Shown here: piece after piece, positions 8,199 through 16,442 of the stretch | Layout of the letters: each line of letters opens with the position of its first letter | Numbering within the stretch: position 1 is the stretch's first letter | Assembly: GCF_026341775.1 (NCBI RefSeq) | Contig: NZ_JAPEOB010000002.1 | Span: forward strand, 620,001-684,000 | Direction of reading: 5' to 3' | DNA from: Streptomyces sp. NBC_00654 | Lineage (GTDB): Bacteria > Actinomycetota > Actinomycetes > Streptomycetales > Streptomycetaceae | DNA: 64,000 bases | Position numbers and translations under genes: made by a program | Notes under the pieces: model-generated | Seen by the model: the letters and a program-made list of their open reading frames with translations, nothing else | What the model was told of the DNA's origin: nothing | The model's database searches: none

Positions 8199-9524
8199 TC
8201 ACACCACGATGCAGGTCATCGCCGCCCACAACAGGGGGGAGTGTTCGATGCGTCCGCCGGTGCGCCAGCGGTCCAGCTGCTCCCGCTGCCAGCGGCCGAG
8301 CCGGTGCACGGGGTCACGGTGCTCATGGGCGGTGTCGACGGCGATGACCGCCTCCGACAGCGGCCGTACGGACTCCGCCACTCCGGCCAGCCGGTGGAAC
8401 GCGAGGTTCGTCGGCAGCGCCCAGCGGGTGGCGGTGACCAGTTCCGCACCGTTGTGGATCATCGCCGTCGCCAGGCCGAAGGATTCGGCGAACCGCAGAT
8501 CGCCACCGCTCTCACAGGCGATCAGCGCGACCCGGCGTGGCGCGGGCCACAGTTCGGCCCCCGCCGCACCGTCCGCCCGGAAGGGCAGAGTGCCGAGGAG
8601 GAGGTCCTTGGCCGACAGCGGCCGGTGGGTGCGGACCACATCGGTGAGGCCTTCCGTTCCCGGACCGCAGCACAGATGGAGCGTGACGTCCTCGCTCTGC
8701 CCGCCCCCGACAGGCGCACTGCTCACATGTCCGACATACATCAGCCTGTCCGCGCCCTCGCGCAGCACACGGCTCAGCCAGTCCCGGTCCAGGTCCGTAC
8801 GCCGGAAGGCTTCCGCCGCCGTACGTACCGGCGGTACGACACCGCCCGAGTCGAGGCGGCTCCGCACGAGCGAGAGCAGCGCGGGGTCCGAGCCCGGAGG
8901 CCCGAGTACGGAGCCGAGCGGGGAGTCGGCCCGGAAGCCGGGCACCCTGGGGTCGAGGACGAGGACGACGGCGCCCCCGTCCGAGGCCGGGCGTCCGGCG
9001 CGGTCCGGGCGCCGCAACGAGACCGGTGCGGTCGTCACGACATCCGCGAGGTCGATGAGCCGGACGTCGTCACCGTCGACGGCGAGCAGTTCCCACGGCA
9101 CCTGGGCGACCCGGGGCGAGGGCTGGATCCGGATGCGGGGCCGCACGCCGCCCGCCGACACATGGCGGATCTGCGCGGTCAGCCCCGGCGGCCACAATGC
9201 CTCGGAGAGGATCCGCGCGAGGCGGTACTCGCTCGCGTGCCCGGCCATCGCCCCGGAGTCGAACGCGCGCCGCATCCCCTCCGCACCGTCGGCCCGGATC
9301 GCTCGGCCGGCCGTTCCCGTCGTACCGTCCGCGCCGCCCGCACCGGTGCCGTCGGCCGGGCCCGCTCCCGGCAGCGCGGCGGCCAGCGCGCCGACCGCCC
9401 GGTCGACCTCGGCGCCGGGCGCGTGCCCGGTGCCGAACCCGCGGGCCCCGCTCGTCCATGTCCAGGTCATGAACAGGTCACCGGCGTCGGCCAGCCGGAC
9501 CTGAACCACCGGACGGTCCGTCAC
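8199..9524 (-). CDS. CHAT-domain (caspase-like) protease
   Basis: The 441-aa protein starts at a GTG overlapping the TPR gene's stop by four bases (GTGA), so translation is probably coupled. The CHAT fold of caspase-like cysteine peptidases spans about residues 130-441. The catalytic His266 is in 'LMYVGHVSSA' and the catalytic Cys337 in 'ALIACESGGD', with conserved 'RWALP' and 'AFHRL' segments downstream. Residues 50-85 form a Gly/Ala-rich linker. CHAT proteases act as effectors in bacterial conflict systems after activation by repeat-protein partners, and the TPR partner is encoded just upstream. Its substrate is unknown. It may be the killing effector of the 8.2-14.3 kb module. Confidence 0.88.
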   Translation of the reverse strand: MTDRPVVQVRLADAGDLFMTWTWTSGARGFGTGHAPGAEVDRAVGALAAALPGAGPADGTGAGGADGTTGTAGRAIRADGAEGMRRAFDSGAMAGHASEYRLARILSEALWPPGLTAQIRHVSAGGVRPRIRIQPSPRVAQVPWELLAVDGDDVRLIDLADVVTTAPVSLRRPDRAGRPASDGGAVVLVLDPRVPGFRADSPLGSVLGPPGSDPALLSLVRSRLDSGGVVPPVRTAAEAFRRTDLDRDWLSRVLREGADRLMYVGHVSSAPVGGGQSEDVTLHLCCGPGTEGLTDVVRTHRPLSAKDLLLGTLPFRADGAAGAELWPAPRRVALIACESGGDLRFAESFGLATAMIHNGAELVTATRWALPTNLAFHRLAGVAESVRPLSEAVIAVDTAHEHRDPVHRLGRWQREQLDRWRTGGRIEHSPLLWAAMTCIVV

Positions 9525-11179
9525 GTCGTCGGCATCCAGAGCGACACCTCTTCCTCACTCACGATCCGCCGGTGATAGCGGAATTCGGCCGCCTCGACAT
9601 ACTCCTGGAGCGCGGTGCGGCCGGACTCCGGCGACATCCGCACCTTCGGCGGCGGCGCCACACGCAGTCCGACCGAGGCGGCGGCCTCCGCCGCACCGCC
9701 CCCCATCAGCGTCGGACCGCCGCCGTGCCCGTGGGTCTTCATCCCGGAGGCCGGAAACACGCCTTCGGCGTCCCTGCCGGACCACACCCTCACGGGGGCC
9801 GTAAGCGAAGTCTCCGGCGGCGTACGGTCCAGGGCGAGCGAGGCACCCGCGCAGCGGTGCTCCACGAGTTCGAAGAGAAGCCCCTGATCCTGGCGGCGTA
9901 CGGCGAGGCGGAAGACCAGGCGCATCGCGTCGTCGGCCAGTTCCAGCCACTGGCTGCGCGCGTGGGTGGTGACGAAGTCGTACCGTGCCGCTTCCAGGGC
10001 CAGCGCGGCGGGCAGCGCGAGGGAGACAGCGGTGCCGATGGACTCCATCAGCCGGTCCCCGTGATCCGTCCGGTTCATGTTGTCCTCGAGGGCCGCGGCG
10101 AGCATGAGGTCCACCTGTGCGCACCGCTCGTACACTCCCTGCGCCTCGTACACCTCGCGCGCCTGCTGGGACAGCCGGCGCATCCCGGTGATGTCCCCCC
10201 GGGCGTAGGCCTGCTGGGCGGACAGCAGCCTGGTGTCGGCGGTGGCGACAGCGGCACCGAGCCGTTCGAAGCGGGCCAGGCTCGAGTCCATCAGGCCGGC
10301 CGCGCGGGCGGGATCGCCGCGCAGCCCGGCGAGAAAGCCCCGCGCCTGCTCGCAGACCGCCAGATCACCGAACTGCCGCTGCCGCTCGAAGACCGCGGAC
10401 GCCTCGGCGTACAGCCGCTCAGCGAGGTCCAGGTCGCCCCGGCGCATCGCGGCATACGCCCGGTGCGCCGTCAGCTGCTGCCGCTCACCGGTGTCCGCCG
10501 TTGCCCGATAGCCCTCCTCCGCGCGGGCGAAGTAGTCCTCGGCGGATGCGAACCGGCCGGTCGAGGCGCAGATCAGCCCGAGTCCGCTCAGCAGGCGCGG
10601 CACGGCGGGGACCACTGTCGCGGGCGTGGTGGCCACCAGCGCCGAGGCCAGTTCCTCGGCCATGCCCCATTCGCCGCGCTCGATCAGCAGATGTACCCGG
10701 TTCAGGCCCAGTTCGGCGGTGCGCCATCCCTCGGGATCGTCGAATTCCGGCAGCAGCGCCGCCGCTTCGTCCAGGGATGCCAGTGCCTCGTCCAGCCTCC
10801 CGGACCCGCGCAGCAGGTCGGCGCTGCCGAGCAGCGTCTTCACCAGCACCTCCAGCCACCGCTGGCGGCCCAGCGGCCCCATCGGCTCGGACCGGATGCC
10901 GCGCAGGAGTCCGAGAGCCCGCTCGATCGGTTCCGCCGCGGCGGCCGGATCCGCGGCCATGAGCCGGAGCACTCCGATGTTGGACATCAGGTGTGCCCGC
11001 AGGAACCGCACATCGGCCGTGTCCTCCATGCTCCCGGCCAGGGTGAGCAGCTCCGCGCAGACAGCCCCGGCCGCGGCGAGATCCGGGGTCGTCTGATGGT
11101 GCTCCACCAGCGCGAGGCCACTGTCGAACGGCTCGCCGAACAGCGGCGCCGCAACGTTGTCGGCCGGCTCCGGGTCCAT
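9521..11179 (-). CDS. TPR-repeat protein, partner of the CHAT protease
   Basis: This protein of about 552 aa is almost all paired amphipathic helices, for example 'ADTRLLSAQQAYARGDITGM' and 'YEAQGVYERCAQVDLMLAA', consistent with TPR-like repeats over about residues 20-480. A C-terminal tail is rich in Gly and ends 'EEEVSLWMPTT'. I chose the ATG at 11179 because GGGAGG lies 6 nt upstream. The ATG at 11206 also has GGAG at 6 nt, and the frame continues further into a palindromic element that is unlikely to be coding. TPR scaffolds in CHAT systems sense a trigger and control the protease. Confidence 0.82.
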   Translation of the reverse strand: MDPEPADNVAAPLFGEPFDSGLALVEHHQTTPDLAAAGAVCAELLTLAGSMEDTADVRFLRAHLMSNIGVLRLMAADPAAAAEPIERALGLLRGIRSEPMGPLGRQRWLEVLVKTLLGSADLLRGSGRLDEALASLDEAAALLPEFDDPEGWRTAELGLNRVHLLIERGEWGMAEELASALVATTPATVVPAVPRLLSGLGLICASTGRFASAEDYFARAEEGYRATADTGERQQLTAHRAYAAMRRGDLDLAERLYAEASAVFERQRQFGDLAVCEQARGFLAGLRGDPARAAGLMDSSLARFERLGAAVATADTRLLSAQQAYARGDITGMRRLSQQAREVYEAQGVYERCAQVDLMLAAALEDNMNRTDHGDRLMESIGTAVSLALPAALALEAARYDFVTTHARSQWLELADDAMRLVFRLAVRRQDQGLLFELVEHRCAGASLALDRTPPETSLTAPVRVWSGRDAEGVFPASGMKTHGHGGGPTLMGGGAAEAAASVGLRVAPPPKVRMSPESGRTALQEYVEAAEFRYHRRIVSEEEVSLWMPTT

Positions 11180-11319
11180 CGGGTTCCTCCCGTCCATGGG
11201 GTCCATCGGGTTCTCCGCCTGCCCGGGGAGTTGTCCGGCACGTTGGCCGGCCCGGCTTGCCGGGAGGGGCACTGGGCGTGTGTCGAAAGTAGCGCCGTCC
11301 GCCCGAAGGGCGGGGCTCA

Positions 11320-11479
11320 CGGCGTCCGGTGCGTGCGATCGCAAGGCGGAACTTTCGGCACACGCCCTAAGGCGGGCGCACGACGACAGCTACGGCACCT
11401 CGCGGCGTTGTCGGAACGCCCGCATACATTCCAGTATGCGGGCGTCCCTCCGCCTTGCGATGCACCGCATCTGACGCCG
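11320..11479. repeat. MITE- or REP-like intergenic palindromic element
   Basis: Imperfect 30-bp inverted arms lie at 11320-11349 and 11450-11479; they share 7 outer bases (CGGCGTC) and 12 inner bases (ATCGCAAGGCGG). Between them is a perfect 12-bp hairpin (ACGCCCGCATAC, loop ATTCCA, GTATGCGGGCGT; 11416-11445). The element sits between the TPR gene and the upstream gene pair. I recall similar sequence from other Streptomyces intergenic regions but could not check. It could also act as a terminator for the 11513 gene. Confidence 0.6.
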
Positions 11480-11512
11480 CGCGCTGATCCCCCAGGGATT
11501 ACGGGACAGCCC

Positions 11513-12877
11513 TTAGAAGTCCTGGGTGGTGGTCGCCGCGACGATCTCGGCGAGGAACGGCCCCGGGAACGTCTCGCGCGGCACGGGTTCCGCGGCGGCG
11601 TCCGACAGCCGCCGCCGGGCCAGGGAGCGGATCGCCTCACGGTACGCGGCGTCGCCGGCGTCACCGGGGCCCGGATCGAACCCGGGCAGCAGGACGCCCA
11701 CGTCGATCCGCGGCGTCACCGTCGAAGCCATCAGTTCCAGGTGCGCCCGGCCGGTCCATACGTCGCCCCGTCTGCTCAGGGGGACCCGTTTCGCCGGGCC
11801 GCCGTCCACGCGGACCTCCGCGACGAGGGGCACACCCGAATCGGGCGCCGCGGCGTCCGTGACGACCTCGACCTCGATCTCCCGTCGCGCACCGACGGCG
11901 CGGGCGGTCCAGGACACGGCGTTCTCGGCCGCGTCGACGAAGCCGGGCGGATAGCGATGCCATTCATTGGTCCCCGAGCCCTGTCCGATCACCCGGCCGC
12001 CCGCGACGGGAGGTTCGCCCGCCGCCGCGAGGGCGTAGTCATGGTCACCGGTCCGGGCGAACAGCGCGCCGAGGTCGGCCGGCGTGTCTGCCGGGCGGTC
12101 CTGACCGAGGGAGATACGGAGATGGCGCAGCGCCGGACCATCCAGACCGGCGTTGTCCGCGGCCTCGTCGATCAGCCGCAGGACGTGCTCCACGTGCCGT
12201 CGCGGACGGTGTGCCGTGCCGGACGGTTCCGGTGCCGAGCGCCACCACTGGATCAGTGGGGCGAGCCCGGCCCGATGGTCCTCGACCAGTTCGGCCACGC
12301 AGTCGTCGGGCTGGTCTCCGGAGATGCCGTACGCGGTGCCGTACACGGAGTGGTGGGCGGTCCCGTACGGGATGTCGTACGCGGCGTCGGGGGCGGTGTC
12401 GTAGGGCGTGCCGAACAGTTGCTGGCACTCATGGGTGAGCGCGGCCAGCTCCAGCCCCAGCAGGTCCGGTTCGAGCCCGGAGATTCCGTCCAGGTACGAC
12501 GTCGGCCACCATCGGGCCGCCCAGTGTCCGAGGGCGAGCCGGGCGGCGCGGTCCGCCAGCGCGGTCCCTTCCGCCGCCACCCCGGCGCGGTCCGCTCCGC
12601 CCTCCGCGCACGCCTGCACAGCGGCTGCGGTGCGCTCGCCGTAGACCGCCCACAGCCACTGCTGCGCGCTCCCGGCGTCATGGACCTCCGCCACCGGCAG
12701 GCCCGGGGCACGGAGAACGGGCCAGGTCAGAATCGCACCCGCCACATCGAGGACGGACCGGGCGAAGGCCGGCCCGAACCCGCCGGTCCCTCCCGGCGCA
12801 CCGGGTGCGGCCTGCCCTGTTGTGACCAGGATCGTGCCGTCCCCGGCGCGTGTGACCGTGATGTCGGGCTCAGGCAT
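11513..12877 (-). CDS. Putative CATRA system-associated protein (unknown function)
   Basis: The protein is 454 aa. Its ATG overlaps the stop of the upstream gene (ATGA), indicating translational coupling. I do not recognise an enzyme fold. Visible parts are a helical N-terminal half ('AARWWPTSYLDGI', 'GLELAALTHECQQLF'), a Tyr-rich degenerate repeat at about residues 156-186 and a more beta-like C-terminal half ('VPLVAEVRVDGGPAKRVPL'). Position next to CHAT and TPR genes suggests the associated protein of a CATRA conflict system; this is inference from gene order and a vague family memory. Confidence 0.6.
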   Translation of the reverse strand: MPEPDITVTRAGDGTILVTTGQAAPGAPGGTGGFGPAFARSVLDVAGAILTWPVLRAPGLPVAEVHDAGSAQQWLWAVYGERTAAAVQACAEGGADRAGVAAEGTALADRAARLALGHWAARWWPTSYLDGISGLEPDLLGLELAALTHECQQLFGTPYDTAPDAAYDIPYGTAHHSVYGTAYGISGDQPDDCVAELVEDHRAGLAPLIQWWRSAPEPSGTAHRPRRHVEHVLRLIDEAADNAGLDGPALRHLRISLGQDRPADTPADLGALFARTGDHDYALAAAGEPPVAGGRVIGQGSGTNEWHRYPPGFVDAAENAVSWTARAVGARREIEVEVVTDAAAPDSGVPLVAEVRVDGGPAKRVPLSRRGDVWTGRAHLELMASTVTPRIDVGVLLPGFDPGPGDAGDAAYREAIRSLARRRLSDAAAEPVPRETFPGPFLAEIVAATTTQDF

Positions 12878-14337
12878 CACGCGCTCCTCGGCCCGGCCGG
12901 CTGCGCCGCGCCGCCCGGGTCCGGCGCCTTCGCGGAGAGCGTGCGCAACGCGGCCCGGACCCTGGCACGGTGGTCCATCATCACGGAACGGGCCACCCCG
13001 TCGAGGACTGCCCAGGCCGGGCCGATGCCGTCCAGCGGCGCGTCGCGGACGTCCCGCCCGTGCAGCCTCACCCACAGGCGCCGCATGTAGGCCACCCACG
13101 GCGTCCGGAGGTCCTGGGCGAGCGCGTCCAGGACACCCCCGTCCGGGTCGCGCCGGGGAGAAACGGTCATCCTGCGGGCGTGGAGGACCGACGCCTCGCG
13201 CTGCCAGCGGCTGTTGACGGCCCGGTGCGCCGCGGTACGGCCCAGCCCGGCTTCCCCCGGTTCCCCGGGTCGCCCCGGTCCGCCGGTTCCCCCGCAGCCC
13301 AGTGGATCGAGACCCACCGCGAGCCGGCCGCCGAGGACCACGGCGACCCGCAGGCTCTCGTCGTTCAGGCCCAGCGGAGCGCAGCTGCGGCCGGCCTCCC
13401 GCCGGACCAGCTCCGGCACCGTCGGCAGTTCCTCGCGCCGCGCCGATGCCTGGAGCGCGGCGAAGACCCGCTCGAAGAGCGTGCGGTCCAGCGGTGCCGG
13501 AAGTGTGGCGGTCGAGGCTCCCCGGCCGACCTCCGGACGCGGGGGCAGCTGGTGTCCGGTCAGCTTCAGGTGGGCCGGCAGGTCCTCGCGCCCCCAGACT
13601 CCGTGCGGGTGTGCCCACAGCGCACGGCCGAGCAGGCTCCCGTACCCGCCGTCGATCAGGGCCGTGAAGGCCGGCGAACGCGGCTCCGGGCCTGTCGCAC
13701 CACGGGTACCCGCGGCATCACCGATACCTGTCGCACCACAGGCTTCGAGCACTTCGGTGGCCAGTGCGGCCGCGGCGACCGCATCACCGGCCGGGGCCGG
13801 CCGACGGCTCTCCCAGGCGGCGGCCAGGTCCCGTTCGAGCACCGTACGCCGGACGGGGTCGGCCAGATGGTCCTTCAGCGCCTGCACCGTACGGCCGCCG
13901 GCCGCGTCCGCGACCCCTTCGAGGGTGGCCCTGGCCAGCGCGTCGGCACCGGCCGAAGGTGTTCCGTGTTCGGCGGCCAGCTCGAAGCAGAGCTGGAAGT
14001 ACAGGTCCTGGGGGTTGCCCACCACGATGCCCAGGGCCCGGCGGGTCTTCTTGAGCAGGGTGAACCACCGCGCCGTCGCCGCGAGGCGCTCGCGGTCGTC
14101 GTGGATCAGCTCCTCAAGGCACGCGGCCTCCGCCGGGCCGAGGTAGTCCGTCGCGAGTTCCGGCCGCAGCGAGGGCCTGACCAGCAGAGGCAGCACGATC
14201 AGCTTGACCGTCCGGGTCAGCGGTGCGCCCCCGGGGCCGCTCAGCGGCTCCAGTCCCTGCCCGAGGCCGCGCCAGGCTCTGTCGATGACCATGGCGCGCG
14301 GAACGCGTTCGCCGGTCGGCTGGGTCGAGGACGGCAT
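12877..14337 (-). CDS. Putative CATRA (caspase/TPR-repeat-associated) system protein
   Basis: The 486-aa protein begins at the ATG at 14337; no good ribosome site is visible, so it may be leaderless. It is mainly helical, with a region 'LDALAQDLRTPWVAYMRRLW' near the C terminus and 'LLVRPSLRPELATDYLGPAE' near the N terminus. A Gly/Pro-rich insert at about residues 346-368 looks like a linker between two domains. It is the first gene of the minus-strand set, its stop overlaps the next start, and it faces away from the vWA-MoxR operon. Its association with CATRA systems is by gene order and recalled annotation of similar proteins. Confidence 0.6.
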   Translation of the reverse strand: MPSSTQPTGERVPRAMVIDRAWRGLGQGLEPLSGPGGAPLTRTVKLIVLPLLVRPSLRPELATDYLGPAEAACLEELIHDDRERLAATARWFTLLKKTRRALGIVVGNPQDLYFQLCFELAAEHGTPSAGADALARATLEGVADAAGGRTVQALKDHLADPVRRTVLERDLAAAWESRRPAPAGDAVAAAALATEVLEACGATGIGDAAGTRGATGPEPRSPAFTALIDGGYGSLLGRALWAHPHGVWGREDLPAHLKLTGHQLPPRPEVGRGASTATLPAPLDRTLFERVFAALQASARREELPTVPELVRREAGRSCAPLGLNDESLRVAVVLGGRLAVGLDPLGCGGTGGPGRPGEPGEAGLGRTAAHRAVNSRWQREASVLHARRMTVSPRRDPDGGVLDALAQDLRTPWVAYMRRLWVRLHGRDVRDAPLDGIGPAWAVLDGVARSVMMDHRARVRAALRTLSAKAPDPGGAAQPAGPRSA

Positions 14338-14579
14338 GGCACGAGAGTACGACGGACCGAAACGGGCGGGCGAACCTGGGATCGGTAGGCTGCCCCGGCC
14401 TCCTAGCCTCCAGGGTGTCGGGAGGTCCGACGGTGTGAAGAAGACCGGATGACCGCCACGGCCAACCGCACGGTCCTCGCGGCAGGGCCAGGCGAGCCCG
14501 CCCGGCGCGTGCCGGCCGGGCTGCTCACCACCGGTGCCCGGCACGCCGACGCATGGCAGCAGCAGAGAGGAAGCACATC
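14338..14579. promoter_or_regulatory. Divergent promoter region between the two conflict-type modules
   Basis: The 242-bp gap separates the minus-strand CATRA-like genes from the plus-strand genes starting at 14580. Promoters for both directions must lie here. I see no clear consensus -35/-10 pair and no strong palindrome. Confidence 0.4.
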
Positions 14580-15005
14580 ATGGGACTCTTCGGACACCGC
14601 AAGAGCCGCGAAGAGCGGGCTCACGAGATCGCCAACAAGGTCGCGAGCGGCAAGGGCTTCTACGGCCGGGCCACGCGCGCGTTCGTGGGCGGCGAGGACT
14701 TCGCCCGGCTCCAGGAGTCGGTCGGCGCCTACAACACCGGCCTCACCGCCCAGCAGCTGATCGCCATGGGGGTGCCCCCCGTGCCCGCCGTCGTCGTATC
14801 GATCACCGACACGGGCAAGCTGGTCAACTTCGACCCGGTCGTCGAACTCGTCGTCGATCTGGTCCCCCAGCCGTCCGGGGTGGCCGGCCGGATCGAGCTC
14901 CAGACCATCGTGTCGAAGCTGCAGATACCCCGCGCCGGCGAGCAGGTGCTGATGGTCGCCGATCCCGCGCAGCCCGGTGTCTACCTCTATGCCGGCGTTT
15001 CGTGA
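14580..15005 (+). CDS. Hypothetical 141-aa protein
   Basis: Starts 'MGLFGHRKSREERAHEIANK' after a GAGG ribosome site (9 nt spacing). The N-terminal 20 residues are strongly basic and probably helical; the rest alternates hydrophobic strands ('AVVVSITDTGKLVNF', 'VELVVDLVP', 'EQVLMVADP'), suggesting a small beta-rich domain. No signal peptide or membrane segment is visible. I do not recognise the family. It stands between the two conflict-type modules and might be part of either, but only position supports this. Confidence 0.7.
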   Translation: MGLFGHRKSREERAHEIANKVASGKGFYGRATRAFVGGEDFARLQESVGAYNTGLTAQQLIAMGVPPVPAVVVSITDTGKLVNFDPVVELVVDLVPQPSGVAGRIELQTIVSKLQIPRAGEQVLMVADPAQPGVYLYAGVS

Positions 15006-15195
15006 GACCCGGGAATCCGGAGACACCGCAACCGCACACGCGTCGCGGCCTGCCCGTCGGCTGAAGCGACCGGTCCGTTCCGCGGGGATCGGACCGCCGG
15101 CGGGAGCGGAGGCGGCACGGCCGCCCGCCCGGCTCCGGACGGACGTGGGCGGTATGTCTGTTGGCATTCACCCGGACGGCGACGAGGGTGGGTGC

Positions 15196-15975
15196 ATGAC
15201 ATGGGAAGCACCGCTGGTGGAGCGCACCGTACTGCTGGACGTCCTGGGCACCGTTCCCGAGCGTCAGATGCTGGAGGGCCGGCTGAACTGGCACCGGGAG
15301 ACCCTGCTCGCCAAGTGCGCGGGGCTCACACCGGCCCAGTTGGCGAGGACGACGGTCGAGCCGTCTGACCTCACCCTCCTCGGGCTGGTACGGCACATGG
15401 CGGAGGTGGAGCGCTGGTGGTTCCGGCGAGGCTTCGCCGGTGAGGCGGTCGGTGCCGTGTTCACCGGCCCCGCGGACGGCGACGAGGGGCTCGTCGGAGT
15501 TCGCGCAGCCGACGCGGAGCGGGACTTCGGACGATTCCGGGACGAGATCGAGGCGTGCGACGCCGCGGCGGCCGGGCATGACCTCGACGAGACCTTCCTG
15601 TCCTCCGGCGGCCTGCCGCTCAGCCTGCGCTGGGTCCATGTGCTGCTGATCCAGGAGTACGCCCGCCACAACGGCCATGCCGACTTCCTGCGGGAGCGGA
15701 CGGACGGGGTGACGGGTGACCGAACAGATCGACGCCGTCCCGCACCACAGGTGCTGCGGCCGCCGCCGCGGCAAAGCCTCTGCCGGGCCCTCCCCCTCCC
15801 GTACGCCCATCACTCCAGGCCCCGTGCCGCGGGCGGCCGACGGCGCATCCGATCGGCGTTGTCAGTGGTCGCAAGTATGTTCAGTCGTGTCCCGCCGCTG
15901 TGGCGTGGACTTCCCTCTGGCGTACAGGAGATGGTGAGTTGTCCGACTGGGAGAGGTCGAGTACCGCACGGGTGA
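15196..15975 (+). CDS. DinB/DUF664-family protein with abnormal C-terminal extension
   Basis: Residues 1-175 form a normal DinB-superfamily four-helix protein: 'LLAKCAGLTPAQLARTTVEP', 'LGLVRHMAEVERWWFR' and 'QEYARHNGHADFLRE' are the conserved segments with the metal-type histidines. Such proteins include mycothiol-dependent transferases. Related proteins end right after 'DGVTG'. Here the frame runs on for about 85 residues of Arg/Pro-rich sequence and into the start of the next gene, while a TGA exists in another frame right at the expected end. This suggests an old or recent frameshift at the 3' end (or a sequence error). Start ATG 15196 has GAGGGTGGG upstream. Confidence 0.8.
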   Translation: MTWEAPLVERTVLLDVLGTVPERQMLEGRLNWHRETLLAKCAGLTPAQLARTTVEPSDLTLLGLVRHMAEVERWWFRRGFAGEAVGAVFTGPADGDEGLVGVRAADAERDFGRFRDEIEACDAAAAGHDLDETFLSSGGLPLSLRWVHVLLIQEYARHNGHADFLRERTDGVTGDRTDRRRPAPQVLRPPPRQSLCRALPLPYAHHSRPRAAGGRRRIRSALSVVASMFSRVPPLWRGLPSGVQEMVSCPTGRGRVPHG

Positions 15976-16442
15976 TCCCACCCGCTCGGCCACGCAAACT
16001 CGCCAAGGTGCCGTTCGTCGAGCTGGCCGACGGACGCCTGCAGGGTGTGGTGTCCAGCGGTTCGGACATCGCGCGGGTCTATGTCTCGTCGGTCGCGGCC
16101 GGCACCTACGCGTTCACGTGCAGCACCAACAACAACCGGCCCTGCGGCGGCGCCCGGGGCTCGTTCTGCAATCACCTCCGGGCCCTGATCAGCGAGGCGG
16201 TGCTCCAGTACGGCGCCGAGCGCGTCGCCCGCTACCTCCGGGTCGAGGACGCGGACGGGGAGCCGAGCGCGCAGTCCATCACCTCCGGCATGACCGGCGC
16301 ACGTCCCCCGCAGGGGGACACCGGAGCCGCCGCACCCGTCTTCAGCCGCTTCCTGCGCCACCTCGCCTATCTGGAACTCGCCCCGGCCACCGTGCCGTTG
16401 CCGGAGATGCAGTGGTTCCCGCCCACCAGGGCGGCGGCCTGA
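15939..16442 (+). CDS. SWIM zinc-finger protein (YehQ N-terminal-like)
   Basis: From the TTG start (AGGAG 8 nt upstream) the protein is 167 aa; an in-frame GTG at 15900 would add 13 residues but has no ribosome site. A zinc-finger-like cluster is present: 'FTCSTNNNRPC' followed by 'GSFCNHLRALI', i.e. three Cys and a CxH. This matches the SWIM pattern, although the first pair is CX7C rather than CxC. SWIM fingers bind DNA or protein. It is the first gene of a five-gene operon whose partners match E. coli yehL, yehM and yehP; this gene and the next together correspond in length to YehQ. The stop overlaps the next ATG (TGATG). Confidence 0.82.
   Translation: MSDWERSSTARVIPPARPRKLAKVPFVELADGRLQGVVSSGSDIARVYVSSVAAGTYAFTCSTNNNRPCGGARGSFCNHLRALISEAVLQYGAERVARYLRVEDADGEPSAQSITSGMTGARPPQGDTGAAAPVFSRFLRHLAYLELAPATVPLPEMQWFPPTRAAA

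Noticed and set aside
11206..11344. N-terminal extension of the TPR protein to 11344
   Set aside because: The extension would be coded partly by the palindromic element and lacks a ribosome site; starts at 11206 or 11179 are better supported.
9572..13090. Plus-strand open frame of 1172 codons
   Set aside because: It runs opposite the TPR, CATRA-associated and next genes. Its protein is Arg/Gly/Pro-rich low-complexity sequence, the usual antisense artefact of high-GC DNA.
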